Shown: positions 9,322 to 18,384 of the stretch, piece after piece | How positions within the stretch are numbered: position 1 is the first letter of the stretch | Layout: each line of letters begins with the position of its first letter | Position numbers and translations under genes: made by a program | Source: an uncultured Bartonella sp. | GTDB lineage: Bacteria > Pseudomonadota > Alphaproteobacteria > Rhizobiales > Rhizobiaceae | Reading direction: 5' to 3' | Assembly: GCA_946478665.1 (NCBI GenBank) | Contig: CAMLCZ010000005.1 | Span: 1 to 64,000 of the forward strand | Length of the DNA stretch: 64,000 nucleotides | Notes under the pieces: generated by a model | Database searches by the model: none | What the model was told of the DNA's origin: nothing | What the model saw: the letters and a program-made list of their open reading frames with translations, nothing else

Positions 9322-10851
9322 TTATTCTGCAGCATCCCGTCCATTTGGAAAATTATCAGGAGCATCAGGATCCCCCGGTAAGGTTTCCAGTCCGATATCG
9401 GGAAATACCGCTATCCGCTTACCGCTGAAATCTGTCCGGATAACCAACAATCCGCGTTCTTCAAAATATGTCAACAAATGTCTCGCGCGGCTCATCGAAT
9501 GGGTGCCATAAAGCCTAGCCAATGTTGCATCAGAAGGACATACTTTACCGCTTACAGCTGCCTCAGCCACACTTAAAAAGACACCTTGAATATCATCGGT
9601 CAGGCTTTCAGAAAGCTGCAAGGCTTTCTGCCAATTTTCGCTTGATGCAACATCTTCATCAATGGCAGCCTGCGCAACCGCAAGCTTGCGACGAAATTGC
9701 GTTAAATTCAATGGCTCACCCGAAATGCGATGGATACGACACCGAACCAGAAAATCCTGATAGAGCACTGCTACTGAACGAAACGCCGCCTCTGGATCAT
9801 CAACAATTTCGCGCATAACCTTATCAAGTTGCGCTTCGCGTTCCTCTTCCTGTATTTCAGGAAACAGGCTATCTGGTTGTGGCGTTTCTTCCTGTTTTTG
9901 CCGCACAACCTCTTCTAATATTTCATTGGTTGGCTTGGGGAGTGGCACAGGTGGTGCTTTGCGCACGGGCATCACAATTTCATCAGGCGAAGGCGTAAAG
10001 ATCAGATCTTTTGCATCAACTGGTGTTTCAGGCAAAGGCGTAAGTTTTGGGCTTGTCGAGCGTGCCGATGTTTCAACAGCACCGATCACAACATGCAGCG
10101 GACGACGGGATAATGCTGGTCCTAATGCTATAAAATGCCCTCTTTCCAAATCCCTGAACATTTCCGCTTGGCGTCGCTCCATTCCCAAAAGATCGGCAGC
10201 ACGTGCCATATCAATATCAAGAAATGTCCGCCCCATGAGGAAGTTGGACGCTTCAGCTGCGACATTTTTTGCCAGTTTTGCGAGTCGTTGCGTTGCAATA
10301 ACGCCAGCTAAGCCACGCTTTCGTCCACGACACATAAGATTGGTCATTGCACCGAGTGACACTTTTCTCGCTTCATCGGAAACTTCGCCAGCGGCAGCTG
10401 GCGCAAATAATTGTGCTTCATCAACCACTACCAATATGGGATACCAATAGTCACGGTCAGCATCAAAAAGACCACCCAAAAATGCTGCCGCAGCTCGCAT
10501 TTGCTGTTCGGTGTCCAGCCCTTCAAGATTAAGCACAGCAGATACCCGATGTTGGCGAATACGTGCGGCAATACGGGTCAATTCCGATTCTGTCCGTTGG
10601 GCTTCCACCACAACATGGCCAAATTTGTCTGCCAATGTGACAAAATCCCCTTCAGGATCAATAACACATTGTTGCACCCATTGTGCGCTCTGTTCCAGCA
10701 GGCGGCGCAACAGGTGTGACTTTCCTGAACCTGAATTACCTTGAACCAGAAGACGCGTTGCCAGAAGTTCTTCCAGATCAACCATAGCCGACTGGGACTT
10801 TGTCAACGCACCGCGTTCAAAAACATTTCCGAGATCAATATCAACCTTCAT
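9322..10851 (-). CDS. HerA-like P-loop ATPase (DUF87)
   Basis: ATPase of about 509 residues with an N-terminal HerA/VirB4-type helicase domain: Walker A GNSGSGKSHLL near 40, Walker B ILVVVDEAQLF near 145, and a sensor region VIATQRLAKLAKNVAAEASN. A charged, proline-rich linker (about 280-350) precedes a C-terminal helical and winged-helix-like part (ATLARLYGTHSMSRARHLLTYFEERGLL). It is conserved in Rhizobiales but its role is not established; a DNA translocase or processing role is inferred from the domain only. No NurA partner is nearby. The start is set at the ATG at 10851; the TTG at 10857 is less likely. Confidence 0.8.
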   Translation of the reverse strand: MKVDIDLGNVFERGALTKSQSAMVDLEELLATRLLVQGNSGSGKSHLLRRLLEQSAQWVQQCVIDPEGDFVTLADKFGHVVVEAQRTESELTRIAARIRQHRVSAVLNLEGLDTEQQMRAAAAFLGGLFDADRDYWYPILVVVDEAQLFAPAAAGEVSDEARKVSLGAMTNLMCRGRKRGLAGVIATQRLAKLAKNVAAEASNFLMGRTFLDIDMARAADLLGMERRQAEMFRDLERGHFIALGPALSRRPLHVVIGAVETSARSTSPKLTPLPETPVDAKDLIFTPSPDEIVMPVRKAPPVPLPKPTNEILEEVVRQKQEETPQPDSLFPEIQEEEREAQLDKVMREIVDDPEAAFRSVAVLYQDFLVRCRIHRISGEPLNLTQFRRKLAVAQAAIDEDVASSENWQKALQLSESLTDDIQGVFLSVAEAAVSGKVCPSDATLARLYGTHSMSRARHLLTYFEERGLLVIRTDFSGKRIAVFPDIGLETLPGDPDAPDNFPNGRDAAE

Positions 10852-10975
10852 AGCCAAACCACTGTCCAGTTAGTTGATATGACATGGATATCATTGTCTG
10901 ATTCTTGTAGCATGGACGCCTTTTATCATTTCATCACTATGAGATGGGAAAAATCATGGTTATTTCCCACAACTC

Positions 10976-11004
10976 TTGCAAGATTTTTTATGATACATTA
11001 TAGA
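10976..11004 (+). promoter_or_regulatory. Sigma-70-type promoter of rplY
   Basis: TTGCAA (10976-10981) and TATAGA (10999-11004) are separated by exactly 17 bases. Transcription should begin near 11011, giving a 5' leader of about 127 bases before rplY. Confidence 0.65.
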
Positions 11005-11010
11005 AACTCA

Positions 11011-11041
11011 TCCACGTAGACACCCTTGGAGGCAACGTGGA
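11011..11041 (+). promoter_or_regulatory. Stem-loop at the 5' end of the rplY mRNA
   Basis: TCCACGT (11011-11017) pairs perfectly with ACGTGGA (11035-11041) around a 17-base loop. The hairpin begins at the predicted transcription start, which suggests a structured leader, possibly for autogenous control by L25. That role is inference. Confidence 0.4.
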
Positions 11042-11137
11042 GTGGAAACGCTATATAACGCATCGTTTTAGTTGTTCCATATTCATGCCATCACCATGTT
11101 GTCATGAATCTCCAATATTTTGAAAAGGATTAACGCC

Positions 11138-11779
11138 ATGAGCAAAGCTTATACTCTCAAGGCCGAAACACGCGAACGGGTTGGTAAGGGGTCCTCTCGT
11201 CACCTTCGCCGCAACGGTCTTATTCCTGCAGTCATCTACGGTGACAAGCAACCTCCTATTGCAATCGCCCTTCCATATAAGGAAGTGTTTTACAAAATTC
11301 ATGGCGGTGCTTTTTTCACCACTGTTGCAACGATTGAAATCGGCAATGAAAAGATTCAGGTTCTTCCAACCGATTATCAACTCGATCCAGTCCGTGATTT
11401 TCCAATGCACGTTGACTTCTTGCGCGTAACAGCGAAATCGGTTGTTAATGTTAATATTCCGGTTCACTTTATAAACGAAGAAGCTGCACCTGGTATTAAA
11501 ACTGGTGGTGTTCTTAACATCGTTCGTCACGAAGTTGAATTTTCAGCTCCAGCAAACAACATTCCAGAAGCAATTACTGTTGACCTTACAGGTTATGAAG
11601 TTGGTGATTCTATCCATATTTCCAGCATTAAGCTTCCAGAAGGTGTTTCACCTCTTATTAAAGACCGTGACTTCACAATTGCTACGATTGCGGCACCTGT
11701 TGCTCTCACAGCTGATGATGAAGATACAGCTGGTGCAGAAGCAGCTGATGCATCTGCTGATGCAGCAAAGTCTGAATAA
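11138..11779 (+). CDS. rplY: 50S ribosomal protein L25/Ctc
   Basis: Long-form L25 (Ctc/TL5 type), 213 residues, binds 5S rRNA in the large subunit. The N-terminal 5S-binding domain shows [31 protein letters not shown], and the C-terminal beta domain follows, ending in an acidic alanine-rich tail usual for alphaproteobacteria. The start is the ATG at 11138 after AAAAGGAT; an upstream in-frame start at 11120 is not supported by the family. It is followed by a hairpin and then pth, the usual rplY-pth order. Confidence 0.96.
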   Translation: MSKAYTLKAETRERVGKGSSRHLRRNGLIPAVIYGDKQPPIAIALPYKEVFYKIHGGAFFTTVATIEIGNEKIQVLPTDYQLDPVRDFPMHVDFLRVTAKSVVNVNIPVHFINEEAAPGIKTGGVLNIVRHEVEFSAPANNIPEAITVDLTGYEVGDSIHISSIKLPEGVSPLIKDRDFTIATIAAPVALTADDEDTAGAEAADASADAAKSE

Positions 11780-11787
11780 TTTTTGAA

Positions 11788-11815
11788 AAAGGCGGGATCT
11801 TTCCCGCCTTTACTT
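11788..11815 (+). terminator. Hairpin between rplY and pth
   Basis: AAAGGCGGGA / TCCCGCCTTT (11788-11797 and 11802-11811) forms a strong stem followed by a moderately T-rich stretch, 8 bases after the rplY stop and 20 before pth. It probably lowers but does not abolish read-through into pth. Confidence 0.75.
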
Positions 11816-11835
11816 TATCTGACTGAGGTACAGCC

Positions 11836-12552
11836 ATGTTACTTATTGCTGGTCTTGGCAATCCTGGTGCTCAATATCAGGATAATCGCCATAATATCGG
11901 TTTTATGGCTGTTGATGAAATTTGGCGCAGTCATAATTTTTCTCCATGGACCAAAAAATTCCAAGCCCTGATGTCTGATGGTGTCATCAACGGAGAAAAG
12001 ATTCTTCTATTAAAACCACAAACCTTCATGAACCTTTCAGGCCAAGCGGTTGGCGAGGCAATGCGGTTTTATAAATTAACGCCAGAAAATATTATCGTTA
12101 TCCATGACGAACTTGATCTTGTTGCTGGAAAATTGCGCGTTAAATCTGGTGGCAGCAGCGGTGGACATAATGGTATAAAATCCATAGATGCCCATTGTGG
12201 TGGCTCATATCGGCGTATGCGATTGGGCATTGGGCATCCCGGATCAAAAGAGCTTGTACACAATCATGTATTGGGCGACTTTTCAAAAGCGGATCAAGAA
12301 TGGTTATTACCATTGTTGAAAAACATTGCAGACAATTTGGAGCCTCTTATTCAAGGCGATGATAGTTTGTTTATGAATCGCATCTCGTCAAGTCACGCCA
12401 ATAATGACAAGCATAGCGCTGCTAATAAAGTAGAAAACAGTGCTGCAAAAAAGCAAAGCCATATACGTCAGGCACGCCCGCAAAAAAGTAAAGAACTTCC
12501 AGCCAGTGGTCCCATGGCAGATATGCTCAAGAAACTTTTCAAAAAAGATTGA
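11836..12552 (+). CDS. pth: Peptidyl-tRNA hydrolase
   Basis: Pth of 238 residues releases tRNA from prematurely dropped peptidyl-tRNA. Conserved parts are [18 protein letters not shown] with the catalytic His, [21 protein letters not shown] with the catalytic Asp, and the [13 protein letters not shown] loop. The core is followed by a basic, Asn/Lys-rich extension of about 50 residues (about 185-238), common in Rhizobiales. It follows rplY on the same strand. Confidence 0.96.
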   Translation: MLLIAGLGNPGAQYQDNRHNIGFMAVDEIWRSHNFSPWTKKFQALMSDGVINGEKILLLKPQTFMNLSGQAVGEAMRFYKLTPENIIVIHDELDLVAGKLRVKSGGSSGGHNGIKSIDAHCGGSYRRMRLGIGHPGSKELVHNHVLGDFSKADQEWLLPLLKNIADNLEPLIQGDDSLFMNRISSSHANNDKHSAANKVENSAAKKQSHIRQARPQKSKELPASGPMADMLKKLFKKD

Positions 12553-12590
12553 CCACTCTTCATTAAATGCTCAAAAAGACCGACATCGTT

Positions 12591-12685
12591 TCATAATATG
12601 TCGTGCCTATTACAGTATGTCGTGACTGTTACATTACGTTTTGCTTGGCATATTATGTTATGCCTGTCACATAATGAGAACTCTA
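12591..12685. repeat. Degenerate 19-bp tandem repeat
   Basis: Four to five consecutive 19-base units start at 12591, 12610, 12629, 12648 and, weakly, 12667. The second unit, TTACAGTATGTCGTGACTG, is close to the consensus; neighbours match it at roughly half to three quarters of positions. The array lies between the convergent genes pth and the L,D-transpeptidase. Confidence 0.5.
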
Positions 12686-12774
12686 TCAAAATAGCCTCAA
12701 CCAAAACCAATGAGCAAACGCGCTGCATGGTGGCATAAAGCTTGAGGATCTGATGTTTGGTAACAGGCGATAAA

Positions 12775-13467
12775 TTACATCGCCTGCGAGATTCCGCTTT
12801 CGCCATGCTGGAGAACAATAACGTGTGTGCCTTCAGGAACACGACCGTAAAGGTCAATGATATCCTGATTAAGTAAGCGGATACAACCACTTGATACCGC
12901 CTTACCAATCGACCACGCTTCATGTGAACCATGGATGCGAAATAAGGTATCCTGCCCATTTTTAAACAGATAAAGCGCACGCGCACCCAAAGGATTATCC
13001 GGTCCCGCTGGCATACCTTCACCAAGATGCCCATATCGCTCAGGGTCCCGTTCCATCATATCTTTCGTTGGAATCCATTTTGGCCATTGGCGTTTATATT
13101 GAACCACTGCCTCACCTTCCAAGGCAAGGCCAGCTTTTCCCACACCGACGCCATAGCGCAATGCTCTGCCATTTTCTCCAATCAGATAAAGAAACCGTGC
13201 CTGCGTATCAACAACCAATGTTCCCGGCGTATAAGGTGAATTGTAAGTAACTTCCTGCCGCCAATATTGTGGATTAATCTTGCTCATATCAACCGCAGGC
13301 AAGGGATAAGCCTCATTCTCGACAGGTCCATACATGGCCTGTACTTCAGGTGGTACATTCCAACTGGGTTGCGCTTGCACACCTTTACGGCTCCGCTGGT
13401 TTGTAACACAACCAGCGACAATAAAAGGAATTGCTACAAGCAGCGAACGACGAGAAAAATACCGCAT
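12775..13467 (-). CDS. L,D-transpeptidase lipoprotein (YkuD domain)
   Basis: Exported enzyme of about 230 residues that should form 3-3 peptidoglycan cross-links or attach proteins to peptidoglycan. A signal peptide ends in a lipobox (FIVAGC), so it is probably a lipoprotein. The YkuD catalytic motif is clear: HGSHEAWSIGKAVSSGCIRL with the nucleophile Cys and the upstream His. The DNPLGARALYL segment is typical. The start is the ATG at 13467 after TAGGAGC; an upstream ATG at 13488 lacks such a site. It is convergent with pth. Confidence 0.92.
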   Translation of the reverse strand: MRYFSRRSLLVAIPFIVAGCVTNQRSRKGVQAQPSWNVPPEVQAMYGPVENEAYPLPAVDMSKINPQYWRQEVTYNSPYTPGTLVVDTQARFLYLIGENGRALRYGVGVGKAGLALEGEAVVQYKRQWPKWIPTKDMMERDPERYGHLGEGMPAGPDNPLGARALYLFKNGQDTLFRIHGSHEAWSIGKAVSSGCIRLLNQDIIDLYGRVPEGTHVIVLQHGESGISQAM

Positions 13468-13701
13468 AATAGCTCCTAATATCTCCAACGATACATTTTG
13501 TTCTTGAGTAAACCTTATAAAAATTAGCGCACAGTTAAAAATAATCCTGTGCGATCAAGAACTATATTTAATTCTTGATAATCATGGTTACTGTATCTTT
13601 TTAGCATCATATTTTTAGCGTAGACTAGCTTGTTAATAAAAACATGCTATAGAACCTAACAAAATCATTGGCATTAGCAGATAAGAATTGCGAGAGGTCT
13701 C

Positions 13702-14805
13702 ATGGGCTTTAAATGTGGTATTGTTGGATTACCGAATGTTGGGAAATCCACTCTTTTTAATGCGTTAACCAAGACAGCAGCCGCTCAAGCTGCTAATTAT
13801 CGTTTCTGCACAATCGAACCTAATACTGGTGAAGTGGCAGTTCCAGACCCACGGTTGAAAAAAATAGCAGCGGTCGCCGGTTCGAAAGAAATTATTCCGA
13901 CACGCATTAGTTTCGTTGATATTGCCGGTTTGGTGCGTGGTGCATCAAAGGGTGAAGGTTTAGGCAACCAATTTCTGGCAAATATACGCGAGGTTGACGC
14001 TATAGCCCATGTGCTTCGTTGCTTTGAAGATGAAAATATAACGCGCGATGAAGGACCAATTGATCCGGTATCCGATGCGGCAATCGTTGAAACCGAGCTT
14101 ATGCTTTCCGATCTTGAAAGTCTGGAACGCCGTATTGCTCCCATGCGCAAACGTGCAACTGGTAAAGATAAAGAGGCTTTGACCGTTCTTCCTATGATGG
14201 AAGCCGCTTTGGAACTTCTTCAAAATGGTAAGCCTGTGCGTTTACTCATCAATGAGATTTCGCATGACAACAAACTTATTCTTGATAGCTTTAACCTTTT
14301 GACTTCCAAACCAGTCTTATATGTTTGTAATGTCGCTGAAGGTGATGCCGCTACTGGCAATAAATACACTCAGGCAGTTGAAAAAATGGCTGCTGAACAA
14401 GGGGCTGAAAGCGTTGTTATTTCTGCAGCTATTGAAGCAGAAATTGCGCAATTGCCAGACGAAGAAGCAAAAGAATATCTTGATACAATTGGATTGCATG
14501 AACCAGGACTGGATCGTCTAATCCGTGCAGGATACCATTTGCTTAATCTAATCACCTACTTTACTTGTGGGCCGAAAGAAACACGTGCTTGGACCATTCG
14601 CCGTGGTACAAAAGCACCGCAAGCTGCTGGCGTTATCCATTCCGATTTTGAACGTGGCTTTATTCGGGCGCAAACAATTGCCTATAATGACTATATTGAA
14701 TTTGGCGGCGAAGTTGCGGCAAAAGAAGCCGGAAAAGCCCGTGATGAAGGCAAGGAATATGTCGTGCAAGACGGCGATGTCATGCTTTTCAAACACAACA
14801 CATAA
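13702..14805 (+). CDS. ychF: Redox-regulated GTPase/ATPase YchF (OLA1 family)
   Basis: YchF of 367 residues, a ribosome-associated Obg-family P-loop protein that prefers ATP. Shown are G1 GLPNVGKSTLFNALT, G3 FVDIAGLVRGASKGEGLGN, the coiled-coil insert around 130-200 and the C-terminal TGS domain (TYFTCGPKETRAWTIRRGTKAPQAAG, EYVVQDGDVMLF). Length and start are standard. In many genomes it follows pth; here the L,D-transpeptidase gene lies between on the other strand. Confidence 0.97.
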   Translation: MGFKCGIVGLPNVGKSTLFNALTKTAAAQAANYRFCTIEPNTGEVAVPDPRLKKIAAVAGSKEIIPTRISFVDIAGLVRGASKGEGLGNQFLANIREVDAIAHVLRCFEDENITRDEGPIDPVSDAAIVETELMLSDLESLERRIAPMRKRATGKDKEALTVLPMMEAALELLQNGKPVRLLINEISHDNKLILDSFNLLTSKPVLYVCNVAEGDAATGNKYTQAVEKMAAEQGAESVVISAAIEAEIAQLPDEEAKEYLDTIGLHEPGLDRLIRAGYHLLNLITYFTCGPKETRAWTIRRGTKAPQAAGVIHSDFERGFIRAQTIAYNDYIEFGGEVAAKEAGKARDEGKEYVVQDGDVMLFKHNT

Positions 14806-14837
14806 AACTCAAAAGCAACTTACAAATTAATCAAAAA

Positions 14838-14868
14838 AATAATCCGGCAAAGAACTTGCCGGATTATT
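14838..14868. terminator. Bidirectional terminator between ychF and PRC-barrel gene
   Basis: Perfect 13-bp stem AATAATCCGGCAA / TTGCCGGATTATT (14838-14850 and 14856-14868). A run of A precedes it, giving a T tract on the minus strand, so it best serves the convergent minus-strand gene; it may also end ychF transcription. Confidence 0.85.
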
Positions 14869-14908
14869 TCATAAATAAAACATATAAAAATAAAGAACTT
14901 AAGCCCTA

Positions 14909-15349
14909 TTATAGCTTTTTGTGTTCTTCATATTTAAATTCTGGTGCGGACATCAAGCTTTCTTTTGTGGCATTTACAACCACTTTCCAAGCGCCATTTT
15001 CATGCCGCATATAGACAGTTGTTGGGTCAACCACAACATAACGTTCACCTACGCCTAGGAAACCACCTACGCCGATAACAATACCAGCAACATTATTCTG
15101 ACGGATAATGACATCCTTGATCTGGCCAATAGCCTGATCCTGCTTATTCAATACTTTTGTATCAATCAAACTGGATGCAATAAAGTCTGTTTCTGTTGGT
15201 GTAACATAACGTACAACAACATCGCCATTTGGTAGGCGAACTTCAGAAGCTGGTTCTGTTGCTTTATTACTTTCTATTTTCGGGGATTGAGCGAAAGCCG
15301 AACCAACTAATGCAGCCGTTACAACTGTCATGATCGCCAATTTTTTCAT
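14909..15349 (-). CDS. Exported PRC-barrel domain protein
   Basis: Protein of 146 residues with a cleavable signal peptide (cut after SAFA, about residue 20) and one PRC-barrel domain (SSLIDTKVLNKQDQAIGQIKDVIIRQNNVAGIVIGVGGFLGVGERYVVVD). Periplasmic PRC-barrel proteins are common in Rhizobiales and of unknown role. It is a single-gene unit followed by a strong terminator. Confidence 0.85.
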   Translation of the reverse strand: MKKLAIMTVVTAALVGSAFAQSPKIESNKATEPASEVRLPNGDVVVRYVTPTETDFIASSLIDTKVLNKQDQAIGQIKDVIIRQNNVAGIVIGVGGFLGVGERYVVVDPTTVYMRHENGAWKVVVNATKESLMSAPEFKYEEHKKL

Positions 15350-15727
15350 TTAAAGAGTCTCCATAAATAATAACGAATTACACACGTTAAACGTGTATTT
15401 ACGAAGATAGTTCCCTATCATTCATGAAATTATGGAAATTTTCTCACCCAATGTTTTAGCATTTTTACTAACATATTGAAGCTTGCGGCACCTCATGAGA
15501 TCAAACTTTAAAGATGCTCTCAAACAACACAGTCAAAGCATTTGCTAATCTAATCAGTAGTGATCTGTTACCTCAATAGGCTAGACCAACCCTTTAGATG
15601 TTTATCCGCCTTCGGTTGGGGCTTGTCTGCAGCCAATATCTGCCTATCAATTGCCTTTGTCAGGTTCCTGTTAGCAACCCGAGCTTATAAGGCAACTTTA
15701 GGCTTGTCCATTACCTTTACACGCTTG
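15350..15727. other. Intergenic stretch with degenerate repeats downstream of apt
   Basis: About 380 bases without a credible gene. The part nearest apt (about 15603-15729) contains three related segments anchored at GCCTTCGG (15608), GCCTTTGT (15653) and ACCTTTAC (15713), each followed about 15-25 bases later by GCAGCC, GCAACC or GTCGCC. A short open frame crosses them but looks like the by-product of the repeats. Confidence 0.4.
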
Positions 15728-15756
15728 TTAGTCGCCCTCATAGGAAACAAGCGTGT
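15719..15756 (-). other. Inverted repeat spanning the apt stop codon
   Basis: ACACGCTTGTT (15719-15729) and AACAAGCGTGT (15746-15756) are perfect inverted repeats around a 16-base loop that contains the end of apt. No T tract follows, so it is not a classical terminator; it might protect the 3' end of the pet-apt mRNA. Confidence 0.45.
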
Positions 15757-16276
15757 GAACGTTCACACCCAATTTTTTTAGTTTTTCTGCGCCGCCATGG
15801 TCTGGCAGGTTAATGACAAAGCAGGCAGCAACAATCTCTGCCCCCATCTGGTGCAATAATTCTGCAGCAGCAACCGCGGTTCCACCTGTTGCGATCAAAT
15901 CATCAACAAGCACCACACGTTCACCGGGCTTTACTGCATCACGATGCATTTCCATTTCGTCAATGCCATATTCAAGACTATAGGCTATTCTGACCGTGTC
16001 ATAAGGTAGTTTTCCCTTTTTTCTGATCGGCACAAAACCAGCAGAAAGCTGATGCGCAACAGCGCCACCAAGGATAAAGCCACGCGCTTCAATACCTGCA
16101 ATCTTGTCAACTTTCAGTCCTGCATATGGATAAACCAACGCATCAATAGACCGGCGAAATGCAGCAGCATTCCCTAGAAGCGTGGTAATATCGCGAAATT
16201 TAACCCCCGCTTTCGGATAGTCATCTATTGTCCGAATGGCTTTTTTTAATGCTGCTTCAAGCGTCTCGTTTGTCAT
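15728..16276 (-). CDS. apt: Adenine phosphoribosyltransferase
   Basis: APRT of 182 residues salvages adenine to AMP using PRPP. It shows [16 protein letters not shown], the flexible loop [20 protein letters not shown], and the PRPP motif [14 protein letters not shown]. Its first 20 bases overlap the end of petC, so it is the last gene of a petA-petB-petC-apt operon, a gene order known from Rhizobiales. Prs upstream in the window supplies its PRPP. Confidence 0.97.
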   Translation of the reverse strand: MTNETLEAALKKAIRTIDDYPKAGVKFRDITTLLGNAAAFRRSIDALVYPYAGLKVDKIAGIEARGFILGGAVAHQLSAGFVPIRKKGKLPYDTVRIAYSLEYGIDEMEMHRDAVKPGERVVLVDDLIATGGTAVAAAELLHQMGAEIVAACFVINLPDHGGAEKLKKLGVNVHTLVSYEGD

Positions 16277-17120
16277 CTACACTATGTTCCAATTCATTCC
16301 ATATGTTTCTTTTAATTGCATAGCATAAGCCAGCAAAAATAATTAAGAACAAGATGACACCAAACCCGGTCTTCTTGCGTGTTTCCATGTGAGGGTCTGC
16401 CGTCCACATCAAAAAAGCCGATACATCTTTGGCATAATTTTCGAGTGTTTCTTCAGTTCCATCATCATAGCTTACAATTCCATCGCTTAATGGCGGCGCC
16501 ATTGCAAGCAATGTCCCCGTATTAAAATACGGATTATACCAATTACTCTCAGGAATATCTGTTCCTTCTGGCGCATCCTGATAGCCCGTTAATAGCGCTG
16601 TTATATAATCTGGACCTGCTTCATTATAGTTGGTAAATATATCGGCGATAAAGGCGGGAAAAGGAAGAGGCACAGCACGTGCTTTTGCCATTAAAGACAG
16701 ATCACTTGGATAAGCCCCGTTATTGGCGAATTTGGCGGCCTCACGATTGGCAAAGGGAGACGGAAAATAATCTGTTGGCAGACCTTTCCTTTCAAACATC
16801 TCGCCCTCATTATTCGGTCCATCCTTTATCTCATAACTGGCAGCAAAGGCTTTTATCTGGTCATCAGTATAGCCTAATGCCTTAAGATTGCGAAAAGAAA
16901 CATATTTCAATGAATGGCAGTTGGAACACACTTCCTTATAGACTTTTAGCCCACGTTGTAACTGAGCCTTATCATATTTGCCAAATGGACCAGCAAAGCT
17001 CCATTGTTGTTTCTGTGGTACTTGCAGCGGATAATGGGTTAGCCCCTCTTCTTCGCTATGAGCGAGTGACAAGCAACCAAACTGGATCAATATAAAAACA
17101 ATAAGGAACCGCATCACCAT
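16257..17120 (-). CDS. petC: Cytochrome c1 of the bc1 complex
   Basis: Cytochrome c1, 287 residues, carries electrons from the Rieske protein to cytochrome c. It has a signal peptide (about 1-22), the haem c motif CSNCH near residue 66, the distal Met ligand region ([11 protein letters not shown]), and a C-terminal membrane anchor ([19 protein letters not shown]) with a short cytoplasmic tail. It overlaps petB by 7 bases and apt by 20. Here c1 is a separate gene, unlike the fused cytochrome b/c1 of Bradyrhizobium. Confidence 0.96.
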   Translation of the reverse strand: MVMRFLIVFILIQFGCLSLAHSEEEGLTHYPLQVPQKQQWSFAGPFGKYDKAQLQRGLKVYKEVCSNCHSLKYVSFRNLKALGYTDDQIKAFAASYEIKDGPNNEGEMFERKGLPTDYFPSPFANREAAKFANNGAYPSDLSLMAKARAVPLPFPAFIADIFTNYNEAGPDYITALLTGYQDAPEGTDIPESNWYNPYFNTGTLLAMAPPLSDGIVSYDDGTEETLENYAKDVSAFLMWTADPHMETRKKTGFGVILFLIIFAGLCYAIKRNIWNELEHSVDDKRDA

Positions 17121-18379
17121 AACCGCCCCTTATTTTTCGATTTTTCCTGCATATCCTCTGTAATGGATTTGGGCACCGTTAAATTACGTTCAAATTTTGG
17201 CAGGAATGGCATTATAACCAAAAAGAACACGAAATAATATGCCGTTGCAATTTGTGCCGATAGAATTGTTGCATTGCTGATTGGTTGCGAGCCAAGCCAC
17301 CCTAAAAAAACAACATCGGCAATAAACAGCCAGAAAAACAGTTTATAGAGCGGGCGATATCGTGCGGATTTTACCTTTGACCGGTCAAGCCAAGGAATAA
17401 ACAATAAAACCACAATTGAAGAAACAAGTACGATAACACCGGCAAAAGTAGAAGAAATGGGACCAATATTGAATGTTATTGCCCGCAACATTGCGTAAAA
17501 GGGTAAAAAATACCACTCGGGAACAATATGTGCCGAAGTGGACATTGTATCACCCGGTGTATAATTGTCCGGATGCCCCATATAATCAGGCATATAAAAT
17601 AAAAACCAAGAGAAAAAGATTAGAAAAACACTAATCGCGAATATGTCTTTGACAGTTGCGAAAGGTGTGAATGGCACTGTCTCGCTCTCGGACTGCACTT
17701 CTACACCCGTTGGATTATTCTGACCCACTTGATGCACAGCCCATACATGCAATCCAACAAGACCCAACAAAATAAATGGAAAAAGATAATGCAATGAATA
17801 AAAGCGGTTCAATGTTGGTTGACCGATATTGAAGCCTCCCAGCAACGTTTCATGCAACCATAGACCAATAAATGGAACTGCTTTGAAGAGGCCAGAAATT
17901 ACCGACGCTGCCGAGGTAGACATCATACCCCAAACCAAAACATAGCCTAAAAATGCACTGGCCATCATAACAATATAGATGAGAACACCAATGATCCAAA
18001 TAAGTTCACGCGGTTTTTTATGAGACCCATAATAGAGGCCGCGCGCCAGATGGATATAAGCGGCAATAAAGAAGAACGATGCCCCCACTGCATGCCAAGG
18101 TTCAAACAGCCAACCAAATTGCCCATCGCGCATAAACCGCTCACGTGAATCGAAGGCAATAGCAACATCAGGAACATAATGCATCGACATGACAATGCCT
18201 GTCAAAATCTGAGACAACAGCATTAATGTCAAAATTCCGCCGAAGGTATAGAAATAGTTTAAATTGCGGGGAACCGGAAACGAAACACCAAAGCCGTAAA
18301 TAAACCGCATAATAGGAAGGCGTTTATCAAACCAACGCCCAAGCGCACTTTTCGGCGTATATGATGAGGGCATAGTCAT
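17114..18379 (-). CDS. petB: Cytochrome b of the bc1 complex
   Basis: Cytochrome b, 421 residues with eight expected membrane helices. It carries both b haems and the quinol and quinone sites of complex III. Visible are the paired haem-ligand His regions (RWLFEPWHAVGASFFFIAAYIHLARG type segment near 90 and LHETLLGGFNIGQPTLNRFYSLHYLFPF near 190), the Qo motif PEWYFLPFYAMLRAI, and WGMMSTSAASVISGLF. It lies 5 bases after petA and overlaps petC. Confidence 0.97.
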   Translation of the reverse strand: MTMPSSYTPKSALGRWFDKRLPIMRFIYGFGVSFPVPRNLNYFYTFGGILTLMLLSQILTGIVMSMHYVPDVAIAFDSRERFMRDGQFGWLFEPWHAVGASFFFIAAYIHLARGLYYGSHKKPRELIWIIGVLIYIVMMASAFLGYVLVWGMMSTSAASVISGLFKAVPFIGLWLHETLLGGFNIGQPTLNRFYSLHYLFPFILLGLVGLHVWAVHQVGQNNPTGVEVQSESETVPFTPFATVKDIFAISVFLIFFSWFLFYMPDYMGHPDNYTPGDTMSTSAHIVPEWYFLPFYAMLRAITFNIGPISSTFAGVIVLVSSIVVLLFIPWLDRSKVKSARYRPLYKLFFWLFIADVVFLGWLGSQPISNATILSAQIATAYYFVFFLVIMPFLPKFERNLTVPKSITEDMQEKSKNKGRLW

Positions 18380-18384
18380 CCGGA

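Noticed and set aside
9322..10851. HerA-like ATPase as part of a defence system
   Set aside because: No NurA, Sir2 or nuclease partner is adjacent, and the gene sits among housekeeping genes.
15753..15768. Perfect 16-bp palindrome GTGTGAACGTTCACAC
   Set aside because: It lies within apt and is explained by the codons for Val-Asn-Val-His-Thr; no evidence for an operator.
15560..15781. 73-codon plus-strand frame crossing the apt 3' end
   Set aside because: Its hydrophobic repeats come from the DNA repeats, and it overlaps apt on the other strand.
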